Assembly: GCA_025356665.1 (NCBI GenBank)
Contig: JANXRV010000097.1
Location: 1 to 64,000, forward strand
Origin: CAITSH01 sp025356665
GTDB lineage: Bacteria > Pseudomonadota > Gammaproteobacteria > Burkholderiales > SG8-39
Length of the DNA stretch: 64,000 nucleotides
Direction: 5' to 3'
Shown here: in pieces, positions 34,069-41,954 of the stretch
How the letters are laid out: each line of letters starts with the position of its first letter
Numbering within the stretch: position 1 is the stretch's first letter
The notes under the pieces: model-generated
What the model saw: the letters and a program-made list of their open reading frames with translations, nothing else
Databases searched by the model: none
What the model was told of the DNA's origin: nothing
Translations under genes and position numbers: made by a program

Positions 34069-34335
34069 ATGAGCGACGAAACAATCAAGGTAAAAATCAC
34101 CGACATTGGGAAATTCATGGACGTAGTGGTGTTCGACAAACGCGCCGACCTGATACAGATCGTGCTCGGTGCGAGCGTGCACAGCCTCAAGTGCGACCTC
34201 AAGCCCACCCCCAACGCCCTGTCCTACGCCGGCAGCGCGATGGGGCGCGAGATGGTGAACGAGCGCACACGCGAACAGGTGCAGGCCGACATCGACAAGC
34301 TCAACCCGCACCTGCGCAATTCAAAAGGGCGTTGA
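34069..34335 (+). CDS. Conserved 88-residue protein of unknown function, copy B
   Basis: The second copy of the 88-residue protein at 18286-18552, matching at 73 of 88 positions. The start MSDETIKVKITDIGKFMDVV is shared, so the ATG at 34069 is secure although the open frame extends upstream. The central KPTxNxLSYAGSAMGRE and the C-terminal ERTREQVQADIDKLNPHLRNSKGR are nearly invariant. It is divergent from hyuA; a TATAAT hexamer at 33939-33944 may be part of its promoter, but no matching -35 is clear. Function unknown. Confidence 0.85.
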   Translation: MSDETIKVKITDIGKFMDVVVFDKRADLIQIVLGASVHSLKCDLKPTPNALSYAGSAMGREMVNERTREQVQADIDKLNPHLRNSKGR

Positions 34336-34403
34336 GCAAATCAAAGCGGCGAAGCGGCGAAGCGCGATTTTTTTGCGTAACTGTAAAAAAACTCGACGCG
34401 CGA

Positions 34404-35414
34404 CTACTGCGCCTTGATCCCCGCCGCCTTGACGATGGGCCCCCAACGCACGATCTCGTCCTTGATCAGTTGGCTCACATATTCGGGTCGCGACGACCGG
34501 CCTTCGAGTCCGAGACCAAGCATGCGCTGGCGCATCTCGGGCGCCGCCATCACCGCAACGATGGCGGCATTGAGCTTGTCGACAAGATCCCTGGGCGTGG
34601 CGGCCGGAGCGACAAAGGCGTACCAGGTCGCGTACTCGTAGCCTGCCACGCCCGCCTCGGCGATGGTCGGCGCCTCGGGCACCAGCGGCGATCGGCGCGT
34701 CCCGCTTACCGCCAGCACGCGCGCCTTGCCGCCCTTGTACGCGGGAATGATGCTGGGCACGTCGGCAAAAATAATCTGCACGCGGCCACTCACCAAATCA
34801 GTGATCGCCGGTTGCACCCCTTTGTAGGGGATCAGCGTGATGTCGGTGTTGGTGCGGCGCTTGAAGGCCTCGCCGAGCATTTGTGCGAAGCTCGCGCCCG
34901 AGGCGTAGTTGAGTTTGCCCGGAGAGGCTTTGGCAAGAGCGATCAGCTCCTGCACATTCTTGGCCGGCAAGTCAGGGTTCACCGCCAGCGCAAAGGGACT
35001 GTCGGCGACAAAGCTCACGCCGGTAAAATCCTTGGCCGGGTCGTAGGGCAGGCTCTGGTAGAGGTGCGGGTTGAGCCCCAGTGCGCCGAGTGTGCCGAGG
35101 AACAAGGTGTGCCCGTCGGGCGCGGCCTTGGCCACGGCGTCGGCGGCGATAATGGAATCGGCACCCGGCTTGTTCTCGACCAGCACCGCCTGACCCCAGA
35201 CCTTGCGCAACTCCTCACCCATGGCGCGCGCGATCACATCGAGCAGGCTGCCGGAGGGAAAGCCGACGACGATGCGCACCGGATGATTGGGAAACGCCGG
35301 CGACTGGGCGGGTGCGGAACCACTGAACAGTAAAGCCCCGAGCAGCGCCAAAAGGGAAAGCAGGGGCTTGCGCATCCCTGCGCCGGAAAAAATTCCGCCT
35401 AAATCAAACCACAT
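34404..35414 (-). CDS. Bug/TctC-family tripartite tricarboxylate receptor 1
   Basis: 336 residues from MWFDLGGIFSGAGMRKPL; AGGAG lies 8 bases upstream, which decides this start over the long upstream frame. The signal peptide ends near APAQSPAFP. The Bug fold is shown by VRIVVGFPSGSLLDVIARAMGEELRK, VLVENKPGADSIIAADAVAKAAPDGHTLF and KLNYASGASFAQM. The usual PGG loop is PSGSLLD, so the pocket differs from the other four. No TctA/TctB permease is nearby. Confidence 0.9.
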   Translation of the reverse strand: MWFDLGGIFSGAGMRKPLLSLLALLGALLFSGSAPAQSPAFPNHPVRIVVGFPSGSLLDVIARAMGEELRKVWGQAVLVENKPGADSIIAADAVAKAAPDGHTLFLGTLGALGLNPHLYQSLPYDPAKDFTGVSFVADSPFALAVNPDLPAKNVQELIALAKASPGKLNYASGASFAQMLGEAFKRRTNTDITLIPYKGVQPAITDLVSGRVQIIFADVPSIIPAYKGGKARVLAVSGTRRSPLVPEAPTIAEAGVAGYEYATWYAFVAPAATPRDLVDKLNAAIVAVMAAPEMRQRMLGLGLEGRSSRPEYVSQLIKDEIVRWGPIVKAAGIKAQ

Positions 35415-35481
35415 GGTTCTACTCCTTTGAACAAACACTTTGAGTAAAGCGCATAACAGCGCTATTTTAGCTTCGCCAAGA

Positions 35482-35545
35482 CATTGCAGCATTGCGGCAT
35501 TGCGGCATTGCGACCTTGCGACCTTGCGACCTTGCGGCTTTGTTG
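35482..35545. repeat. 8-nt tandem repeat, 8 units, upstream of Bug receptor 1
   Basis: Eight gapless 8-base units (CATTGCAG, CATTGCGG twice, CATTGCGA, CCTTGCGA twice, CCTTGCGG, then a degenerate CTTTGTTG) lie between the divergent Bug receptor and cupin genes. Confidence 0.9.
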
Positions 35546-35662
35546 CGGCACCGCAGGACGATGCGCCACAAATACACCAGCAGTACGGTGGCAGCTTAGT
35601 CTGGCGCGCTGATTTGCAGTAACATCGTTCGCGCCAAAACAAAAAAGAAAGCGCCGTCCACT

Positions 35663-36043
35663 ATGCGTGTATTCAGGATCTTCAGCAAACCATCAGGGGA
35701 GTCGGCGATTGAAATTCGCGAGGTGCCGATGACCGGGGAGCAAAGGCCGATGTCCGAGACATTCCCTGCCAAGCATATTTTTTTCCGTGAAACCCCGCAA
35801 GGGCACGTCCAGGACTACCACACGGCACCGCGCCGCCAGTTGATATTCCTGACCTCGGGCATCCTGGAGCTGGAAACGAGCGAAGGCCTGCGTACCGTTT
35901 GCCGGCCCGGCGACCTGTTATTCGCCGATGACGCAACCGGCAGGGGTCACATCACGCGCTCGCTGCGCGACACACGCGGCTTCGTTCACGTCGTCATGCC
36001 CGATGACTTCGATATCACCCAATGGCCGCTGGTCACGCCATGA
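35663..36043 (+). CDS. Small cupin-domain protein
   Basis: A 126-residue cytoplasmic protein with a single cupin barrel: QDYHTAPRRQLIFLTSGILELET (motif 1, with only one His) and RPGDLLFADDATGRGHITR (motif 2). Metal ligands are fewer than in classic cupins, so it may be a binding or isomerase-like protein. The stop codon overlaps the ATG of the next Bug receptor (ATGA), so the two are cotranslated, suggesting that they share a ligand. Confidence 0.8.
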   Translation: MRVFRIFSKPSGESAIEIREVPMTGEQRPMSETFPAKHIFFRETPQGHVQDYHTAPRRQLIFLTSGILELETSEGLRTVCRPGDLLFADDATGRGHITRSLRDTRGFVHVVMPDDFDITQWPLVTP

Positions 36044-37014
36044 GTACCGCCGACAAGCACGGCGCGCTGCTGCGCACAGGGCTGGCGCTGCTTCTCGCTC
36101 TGGCTGGGGCCGCCGCCATGGCGCAGTCGCGTCCGACGCGGATCATCGTGCCCTTTGCCGCCGGCGGCGCGAGCGATACCTACACGCGCATCGTGGCGCA
36201 AAAAATAACCGAGCAGACAGGCAAAGTCTTTGTCGTTGAAAACCGCACAGGAGCCGGCGGGCGCATCGCCTGGGAGGCGGCCGCCAAGGCGGCGCCCGAC
36301 GGCGCTACGGTGGTACTCATAGACGCCACCTATCCGATGCTGCCCGGCCTGTACGCCAGCCTGCCCTGGGATGTGTCGGCCGATCTTGTGCCGGCGGCGA
36401 TGATCGCCCAAACACCTTTTGTCATCATGACCAACGCCGAATCGAAACTGGGCAGCCTCGGCGCGCTCGTCGCCGAAGCACGTGCCAATCCGGGCAAGCT
36501 CAACTACGGCTCGGCCGGCGTCGGCAGCGTGATACAGGTGGTCAGTGAGTTGTTCAAGCACGAGGCAAAAATCAATCTCACGCACATCCCTTACAAGGGC
36601 ATGAGCGATGCGAGCGTCGCCTTGCAGGCCGGTCATGTCGACCTGATCATCGCCGCCTCGCCCACTGCGCTGGGGCCTGTCCGAGGCGGCAAGGCCAGGG
36701 CGCTGGCCGTGACCACGGCACAGCGCTCCGCGGCCTTTCCCGGCGTGCCTACCGCTGTGGAAGCGGGCGCCGGGCGCTACATCGTCACCAACTGGTTCGG
36801 CTTCGCCGTGCCCAAGGGCACCAACCGGGAAAGCATCAACACGCTGCGCGACGATGTCGTGCGCGCCCTTGCCGCCATCGACGTGCGGGAAAAGCTGGGC
36901 GCCCAGGGTGCGGAGGCGTCAAATTTCACAGCGGAAGAATTCGCCCTATTCCTCAAGGACGACACCCGGCGCTGGAGCGAAGTCATCAAGGCGAGCGGAA
37001 TCAAAGCGGAGTAA
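36040..37014 (+). CDS. Bug/TctC-family tripartite tricarboxylate receptor 2
   Basis: 324 residues from MSTADKHGALLRTG, where ATG overlaps the cupin stop; a start 18 bp upstream would lie inside the cupin gene. The signal peptide ends near AMAQSRP. Ligand loop: RIIVPFAAGGASDTYTRIV, followed by VFVVENRTGAGGRIAWEAAAKAAPDG. The C-terminus EVIKASGIKAE is typical. Orphan receptor, coupled to a cupin rather than a permease. Confidence 0.92.
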   Translation: MSTADKHGALLRTGLALLLALAGAAAMAQSRPTRIIVPFAAGGASDTYTRIVAQKITEQTGKVFVVENRTGAGGRIAWEAAAKAAPDGATVVLIDATYPMLPGLYASLPWDVSADLVPAAMIAQTPFVIMTNAESKLGSLGALVAEARANPGKLNYGSAGVGSVIQVVSELFKHEAKINLTHIPYKGMSDASVALQAGHVDLIIAASPTALGPVRGGKARALAVTTAQRSAAFPGVPTAVEAGAGRYIVTNWFGFAVPKGTNRESINTLRDDVVRALAAIDVREKLGAQGAEASNFTAEEFALFLKDDTRRWSEVIKASGIKAE

Positions 37015-37330
37015 GCATCCGCGGCCGGCTGGCAAAACAAGCTGGCCGTCCGTTCGTCATATCCATCATGACTGCCCTATTCGCCGCCGTCGCCAAACAG
37101 TCACCGAACAATCACAGAACAATCACAGAACAATCACCAAAAAATTACAGAACAATCACCAAACAATTACCAAACAGTCGCCAAAGACCGCGGCACGGTT
37201 CGGTGCGATCAGGCAAAGCACTGGCGCTTTGGAGCTTGCCTCACAACCGCATCAATCATGAAGTGCCGTTCCGGCCGATCGACCGGCGCGCAGAGCACAG
37301 CCGCAAAGCACACCATAGGAGAACACCGCA
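37015..37330. other. Intergenic region before the alpha/beta hydrolase
   Basis: No gene is seen. An 11-nt repeat array takes up the centre (37093-37180). The hydrolase has an AGGAG site at ~37318, so its leader is ~140 bases after the array. No clear promoter is visible. Confidence 0.5.
37093..37180. repeat. 11-nt tandem repeat, 8 units, exact period
   Basis: Eight units of 11 bases with no gap; examples are CCGAACAATCA, CAGAACAATCA (three copies), CCAAACAATTA and CCAAACAGTCG. The array is AC-rich, unlike its surroundings. The period is close to one DNA helical turn, so all units face the same side of the helix. There are no unique spacers, so it is not CRISPR. Confidence 0.95.
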
Positions 37331-38518
37331 ATGGCATCACATAACACCTGGACAGAGCATTTCCCCGGCAACCTGATGTGGTCGAACGCAACGCTGGTGT
37401 GCAAGGGCATGGCACCCTACGGTGCGGTTTCGCTCGGAGAGATCGAGCTGGTTTGCGCGCGCCTGCGCGAGCGCGAGGGCCAGGCTGCAGCCTGGGGTGA
37501 GGAGTGGTGCAAGGTCGCCTCCATGGTGGAGAAGCTCGGCGATGAGGCGGCTGCGGCAGGAAACCACGCGACAGCGGGCAACCAGTATTTGCGCGCCGGA
37601 AGTTATTACTACACCGGCGAGCGCTTCGTGCCTTTGGGCAAGGAAAAAATAGCGATCTACCGCAAGGCCTTGCGCTGCTCGCAAGAGGGCCTGAAGCGCC
37701 GCTTCCCGACGATGGAAATCGTTGAAGTACCCTACGAAGGCAAGACACTGCCGGCGTATTTCATGAAGGCGCAGGACCGCGGTGGAAAGAGCGCAGGCCC
37801 CGCACCGACGGTGGTGCTGTTCGACGGCATGGACAACTGCAAGGAGATGAGCGTGCTCTTCGCCGGTTTGGAGTTCGCGCAGCGCGGCTTCAACACACTC
37901 GCGATTGATGGCCCGGGACAAGGCGAGTCGCTGCGCCTGCGTGAGATTTACGCCCGTCCGGATTACGAGGTGGCGGGTACCGCCGCCTACGAGTTTGTCG
38001 CCGCGCGCAAGGATGTCGACGCGAAACGCGTCGCCATCATGGGTTACAGTTTTGGCGGTTATTACGCACCGCGCATCGCCGCCATTGAGCGGCGCTACGC
38101 CGCCTGCGTCGCCCTCGGTGCCCTGCATTGGGATCTGCACGCATGGCAGTCGAACATCAAGGCGCAGCTCGCCGCAGACCCGAAAAAAAGCGCGCAGTCC
38201 AATTTCCAGTTCCAGTGGATCCTCGGCATGTCCGACTCGGACGCCGCGCTCGAGCGCGCGCGCAGCTTCTCGCTGGAGGGTATCGCCGACAAGATCAGCT
38301 GCCCCTTCCTGGTGACGCACGGCGAGAACGACCAGGTGGTGCCGGTGGCCGCCGCGCACAAGTTGTACGCCGAGGTCGGCTCGAAGAACAAGTCGCTGAA
38401 AATATTCAAACCGGAAGAGACCGGATCGGAACATTGCCAGGTCGACAACCGCCAACTGGGCATCGATTACATCGGCGACTGGCTGGCGGCAAACCTCAAC
38501 GCAAAAACCGGAGGCTGA
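37331..38518 (+). CDS. Alpha/beta hydrolase, 2,6-dihydroxypseudooxynicotine-hydrolase/FrsA-like
   Basis: A 395-residue protein with a helical N-terminal cap (~1-130) and an alpha/beta hydrolase core. Nucleophile Ser240 lies in IMGYSFGGYY, acid Asp334 in THGENDQVV and His368 in GSEHCQVD; the oxyanion segment is LFDGMDNC. This cap-plus-core layout fits C-C bond hydrolases and esterases of the DUF1100 type. AGGAG precedes the ATG. It is followed within 3 bp by a Bug receptor, which may supply its substrate. The reaction is not known. Confidence 0.85.
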   Translation: MASHNTWTEHFPGNLMWSNATLVCKGMAPYGAVSLGEIELVCARLREREGQAAAWGEEWCKVASMVEKLGDEAAAAGNHATAGNQYLRAGSYYYTGERFVPLGKEKIAIYRKALRCSQEGLKRRFPTMEIVEVPYEGKTLPAYFMKAQDRGGKSAGPAPTVVLFDGMDNCKEMSVLFAGLEFAQRGFNTLAIDGPGQGESLRLREIYARPDYEVAGTAAYEFVAARKDVDAKRVAIMGYSFGGYYAPRIAAIERRYAACVALGALHWDLHAWQSNIKAQLAADPKKSAQSNFQFQWILGMSDSDAALERARSFSLEGIADKISCPFLVTHGENDQVVPVAAAHKLYAEVGSKNKSLKIFKPEETGSEHCQVDNRQLGIDYIGDWLAANLNAKTGG

Positions 38519-38520
38519 GC

Positions 38521-39489
38521 ATGCAGCCCTTCAAACGCCTCGCCGCGCTGCTCGCGCTCGCCGGCCTGTCTGGCGCGGTGCTTGGGCAGGGCTTTCCGAA
38601 CAAGCCGATACGCCTGATCGTGCCCTACCCGGCCGGCGAATCCATAGACTCGGTGGCGCGCCTCAGCGCGCAGCACTGGTCGGCGGCGCTCGGCCAGCCC
38701 ATTGTCATCGACAACCGCGGTGGTGCCGGCGGCACCATAGGCACCGAGGCGGCGGCCAAGGCGGGCAACGACGGCTATACGCTATTGTGGGGTAACGTCG
38801 GGCCGCTGGCCATCGGGCCCAGCCTGTACAAAAAACTCGGTTACGACGTGGCAAAAGATTTCGCGCCGATATCACAAATCGCCAACCTGCCCTTCATGCT
38901 GTTCACCAGCACCGTACTGCCGGCAAACACGCTGGCCGAAGTCACCGCCTATGGCAAAGCCAACCCGGGAAAACTGAACTTCGGTTCGACCGGTGTGGGC
39001 AGCGGCCTGCACCTCATCGGCGAGATGTACAAGAGCCAGGCGGCCATCGATATCGTGCACGTACCTTACAAGGGCGTGGCACAGGCGCTGCCGGAAATGA
39101 TGGCGGGGCGGGTGCAACTGGCGTTCAACACAATCCCGGCGTTTTTACCGCATGTCAAAGCGGGGCGGCTAAGGGCGCTGGTGATCACCGCCACTGCGCG
39201 CTCACCGCTGCTGCCGGACGTACCCACCGCGGCCGAGGCCGGCATGTCTTCCCTGATCGGCGCATCGTGGCACGGCGTGCTGGCGCCGGCGGGCACGCCC
39301 AAAGACGTGCTGGCCAAGTTGCAACAGACGCTAGCCGCGGCGCTCGCCGTGCCGGAACTGCGCAACCAGCTCATCGGCCAGGGCGCCGAACCGGTGGGCA
39401 GCACGCCGGAAGAGTTCGGTAAATTCATGGCCGGCGAACTGGCCAAGTGGCGCGGCGTCGTCGAGACTTCCGGCGCCAGGGCCGAATAG
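38521..39489 (+). CDS. Bug/TctC-family tripartite tricarboxylate receptor 3
   Basis: 322 residues from MQPFKRLAALLALAGLSG, immediately after the hydrolase stop; the open frame extends further upstream but only inside the hydrolase. The signal peptide ends near AVLGQGFP. Ligand loop: RLIVPYPAGESIDSVARLS, then IVIDNRGGAGGTIGTEAAAKAGNDG and KLNFGSTGVGSGLHLIGEMY. Cotranscribed with the alpha/beta hydrolase. Confidence 0.92.
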   Translation: MQPFKRLAALLALAGLSGAVLGQGFPNKPIRLIVPYPAGESIDSVARLSAQHWSAALGQPIVIDNRGGAGGTIGTEAAAKAGNDGYTLLWGNVGPLAIGPSLYKKLGYDVAKDFAPISQIANLPFMLFTSTVLPANTLAEVTAYGKANPGKLNFGSTGVGSGLHLIGEMYKSQAAIDIVHVPYKGVAQALPEMMAGRVQLAFNTIPAFLPHVKAGRLRALVITATARSPLLPDVPTAAEAGMSSLIGASWHGVLAPAGTPKDVLAKLQQTLAAALAVPELRNQLIGQGAEPVGSTPEEFGKFMAGELAKWRGVVETSGARAE

Positions 39490-39505
39490 TCCAGCGGGGG
39501 AAAAA

Positions 39506-39538
39506 GCTGGAAACCCGCTCCAGGCGCGGCTCTCCAGC
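39506..39538. repeat. REP-like palindrome, copy 4 (possible convergent terminator)
   Basis: GCTGGAAACCCGCTCC and the facing GCGCGGCTCTCCAGC form a hairpin between the convergent ends of Bug receptors 3 and 4. It shares its arms with copies at 6334, 12765 and 17036. Confidence 0.8.
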
Positions 39539-39565
39539 CGCGCCACGCCCCAAAATGCGGGGTGC

Positions 39566-40537
39566 TTACTGCGGCTTGATGCCGGCGCGCTTGATGACGC
39601 GGTCGTATTCGGCGATTTCATTACGCACATAGCGCGCGAACTCATCGGGCGACATATCCATCACGTCATTGCCCAGGTTGCCGAGTTTTTCACGCACCCC
39701 CGGATCGCTCAGCGCCTTGCGCGTGTCAGCCGATATTTTGGCGATGACAGGCGCCGGCGTTCCCGCGGGTGCCCACAGGCCGAACCACAGCGGCGAATCG
39801 GCGCCGCTGATACCGGCCTCGCCGGTGGTCGGAATATCAGGCAGCTGGCTGTTGCGTTTGGGCGTGCTCACGGCAAGGGCGCGCAGGCGCCCCGACTTGA
39901 TGCTGGAAATCACCGCCGAGATCGGACCCCAGTAACAATCCACCGATTTGCTGAACAGCGCCGCAAGCACCTCGGGCGTGCCCTTGAACGGAATCTGCGT
40001 GACGTCGATCTTGGTCGCGGCGATGAATTTTTCCGTACTGAGATGGGTGCCGCTACCGACCCCGGCATGCCCCCAGTTGATGGCGCCGGGCTTGGCCCTC
40101 GCCGCGTTAACGATGTCCATCGCCGATTTGTAGGACGAACTCGTCTCGACCACCAGCACATTGGGCTGTATCGACAAGGGCACGATGTCGATCAAATCCT
40201 TGGTCGTGTCGTAAGGCAGCTTGGCATAAATGGCCGGGTTCACCGTATGCGCGGTCGAATTGATCAACAAGGTGTAGCCGTCCGGCGGCGCCTTGGCCAC
40301 CAGGTTGGTGCCGATCGAACCGCCCGCGCCGGCGCGGTTGTCGACCAGCACCGGTTGCGCCCATATCTCCGACAATTTTTGCGTTACCAGGCGTCCGACA
40401 ATATCAGTGGAACTCCCGGGCGTGAATGAAATAATCACGTGCACCGGCTTGCTGGGATAGGTCTGCGCGCCAGCCTGCAGCGCCATGACCGACAGGGCTG
40501 CGGCCAGAATCGTTCTAACTGCCTTGGTCTTGTCCAT
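39566..40537 (-). CDS. Bug/TctC-family tripartite tricarboxylate receptor 4
   Basis: A 323-residue receptor with a signal peptide ending near MALQAGAQTYP. Ligand loop: VHVIISFTPGSSTDIVGRLV, followed by VLVDNRAGAGGSIGTNLVAKAPPDG and INWGHAGVGSGTHLSTEKF. AGGAG lies upstream of the ATG, within the leader that also carries a 17-nt repeat. Orphan receptor, convergent with receptor 3. Confidence 0.92.
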   Translation of the reverse strand: MDKTKAVRTILAAALSVMALQAGAQTYPSKPVHVIISFTPGSSTDIVGRLVTQKLSEIWAQPVLVDNRAGAGGSIGTNLVAKAPPDGYTLLINSTAHTVNPAIYAKLPYDTTKDLIDIVPLSIQPNVLVVETSSSYKSAMDIVNAARAKPGAINWGHAGVGSGTHLSTEKFIAATKIDVTQIPFKGTPEVLAALFSKSVDCYWGPISAVISSIKSGRLRALAVSTPKRNSQLPDIPTTGEAGISGADSPLWFGLWAPAGTPAPVIAKISADTRKALSDPGVREKLGNLGNDVMDMSPDEFARYVRNEIAEYDRVIKRAGIKPQ

Positions 40538-40562
40538 ATTTTTCTCCTGGAAGTTTCGCCAA

Positions 40563-40630
40563 TGTTGGTGAAGGTTCGTGGTCGGTGAAGCTTGGTGGTT
40601 GGTGAAGTTTCGTGAATGGTGGCGGGTTTG
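40563..40630. repeat. 17-nt tandem repeat, 3-4 units, upstream of Bug receptor 4
   Basis: Units TGTTGGTGAAGGTTCGT, GGTCGGTGAAGCTTGGT and GGTTGGTGAAGTTTCGT are consecutive, with a weaker fourth unit to 40630. The GGTGAAG core is kept in three units. Confidence 0.8.
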
Positions 40631-40693
40631 GAAATTCCCTTCATGCCGCCCGGCCCGGCACTTTGGGCATGTCGCCTGCTGCTTTGATGTGGA

Positions 40694-41842
40694 TTAGCGC
40701 TTCCAGTATCGCGCCGAGGCGATGCGCGCGCCCTCGGCCATGGCGGCGAGCTTGGCCCAGACCACCTGCGGGTCGACCGCGGCCTGACCGACCCAGGTGC
40801 CGTAGCCGCAATCGCTGCCGGCGATGACATTTTCGCGACCGACCAGATCGGCGTAGCGGCCGATGCGCTGTGCGATAAGCTCGGGGTGCTCGATGAAATT
40901 GGTCTTCGATTCTATTACGCCCGGAATCAGCACCTTGCCCTCGGGCAGCTTCACCGTTTCGAACACCGTGAACTCGTGCGCGTGGCGCGGGTTGGAGGCC
41001 TCGAACGAAATCGCGCTCGGCTTGGCCTGGAACACGACATCGACGATGTCGGCGAGCGGCACGTCGCAGTGGTGCGGTCCTTCGTAATTGCCCCAGCACA
41101 AATGCATGCGCAACTGCTCGGCCGGGATGTTCTCGACGGCATGATTGAGTGCCTCGATGTGCATGTGCATGCGCTTGCGAAATTCTGCGGTGGACAGGTC
41201 GGCGTACTGGATATGCCGGCCCATGGCGAGGTCGGGGCAATCCAGTTGCAGCACGAAACCGGCCTTGGCCACCGCCTCGTATTCATGACGCATGGCCGAA
41301 GCAATGGCCTCAAGATAGGCTTCCTGGCTGGGGTAATAATCGTTGCGAAAAAACAGCGACACCACACCCGGCGAGGCGGCGCTCATGAAACCACCATGCG
41401 CTTTTTTCCCCGCCAGTGCCGCATTGAGGTTGTCGCCATCGGTCACGGCCGCCTTGGCATCGCGCACCGTTATCGGCGCGTTACAGGCCGGCGTCTTGCG
41501 CCGCGAACGGCCGGGATCGCCGAACACGCGCTTTTCGAGCGTCGGAAACGCGGCGAGATCCTGATAGACAAAGGTGTTGCCGGTACCGCCAAAACCATCC
41601 AGGCGGTCCTTGATGTAAGTGGCGTAACTCGGCTTGCTCAACTCGCCGTCGTTCACCAGGTCCACGCCGGCGTCGATCTGCGCCTTGACCACCTCGGCGA
41701 CAGCCGATTTGACGCGCCCCGCCAGCGCGTCATGATCCACCGGGACCCCCTCTTCCTTCGCATACATCATCCGGATGAGGTCTTCGGGACGCGGCAGGCT
41801 GCCGGTGTGGGTGGTGAGGAAACGCTCTTTGCTGCGCATCAT
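40694..41842 (-). CDS. Cobalamin-independent methionine synthase-like protein (MetE C-terminal family)
   Basis: A 382-residue single-barrel protein related to the catalytic half of MetE. It starts with FLTTHTGSLPRPEDLI. Candidate zinc ligands are in RMHLCWGNYEGPH (His, Cys) and GSDCGYGTW (Cys), and DLVNDGELSKPSYATYI is the substrate-side segment. Full-length MetE has an additional N-terminal half, absent here. Such short forms occur in catabolic clusters and may move methyl groups or have a different role. It lies before the VOC dioxygenase in the same orientation. Confidence 0.85.
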   Translation of the reverse strand: MMRSKERFLTTHTGSLPRPEDLIRMMYAKEEGVPVDHDALAGRVKSAVAEVVKAQIDAGVDLVNDGELSKPSYATYIKDRLDGFGGTGNTFVYQDLAAFPTLEKRVFGDPGRSRRKTPACNAPITVRDAKAAVTDGDNLNAALAGKKAHGGFMSAASPGVVSLFFRNDYYPSQEAYLEAIASAMRHEYEAVAKAGFVLQLDCPDLAMGRHIQYADLSTAEFRKRMHMHIEALNHAVENIPAEQLRMHLCWGNYEGPHHCDVPLADIVDVVFQAKPSAISFEASNPRHAHEFTVFETVKLPEGKVLIPGVIESKTNFIEHPELIAQRIGRYADLVGRENVIAGSDCGYGTWVGQAAVDPQVVWAKLAAMAEGARIASARYWKR

Positions 41843-41954
41843 ATCGTCCTAGCCTAGATGTTCTGGTGTCGACCGCTCCCGCGCCCCCATCCATGCAGAG
41901 GGCGGGGGATTGCGCGCAGAGCCCCGCCCATGCAAAAACACGCGCCGAAACCGC

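Noticed and set aside
37093..37180. Could the 11-nt array be a CRISPR?
   Set aside because: Units are 11 bases and directly adjacent with no unique spacers, and no cas gene is present. It is a plain tandem repeat.
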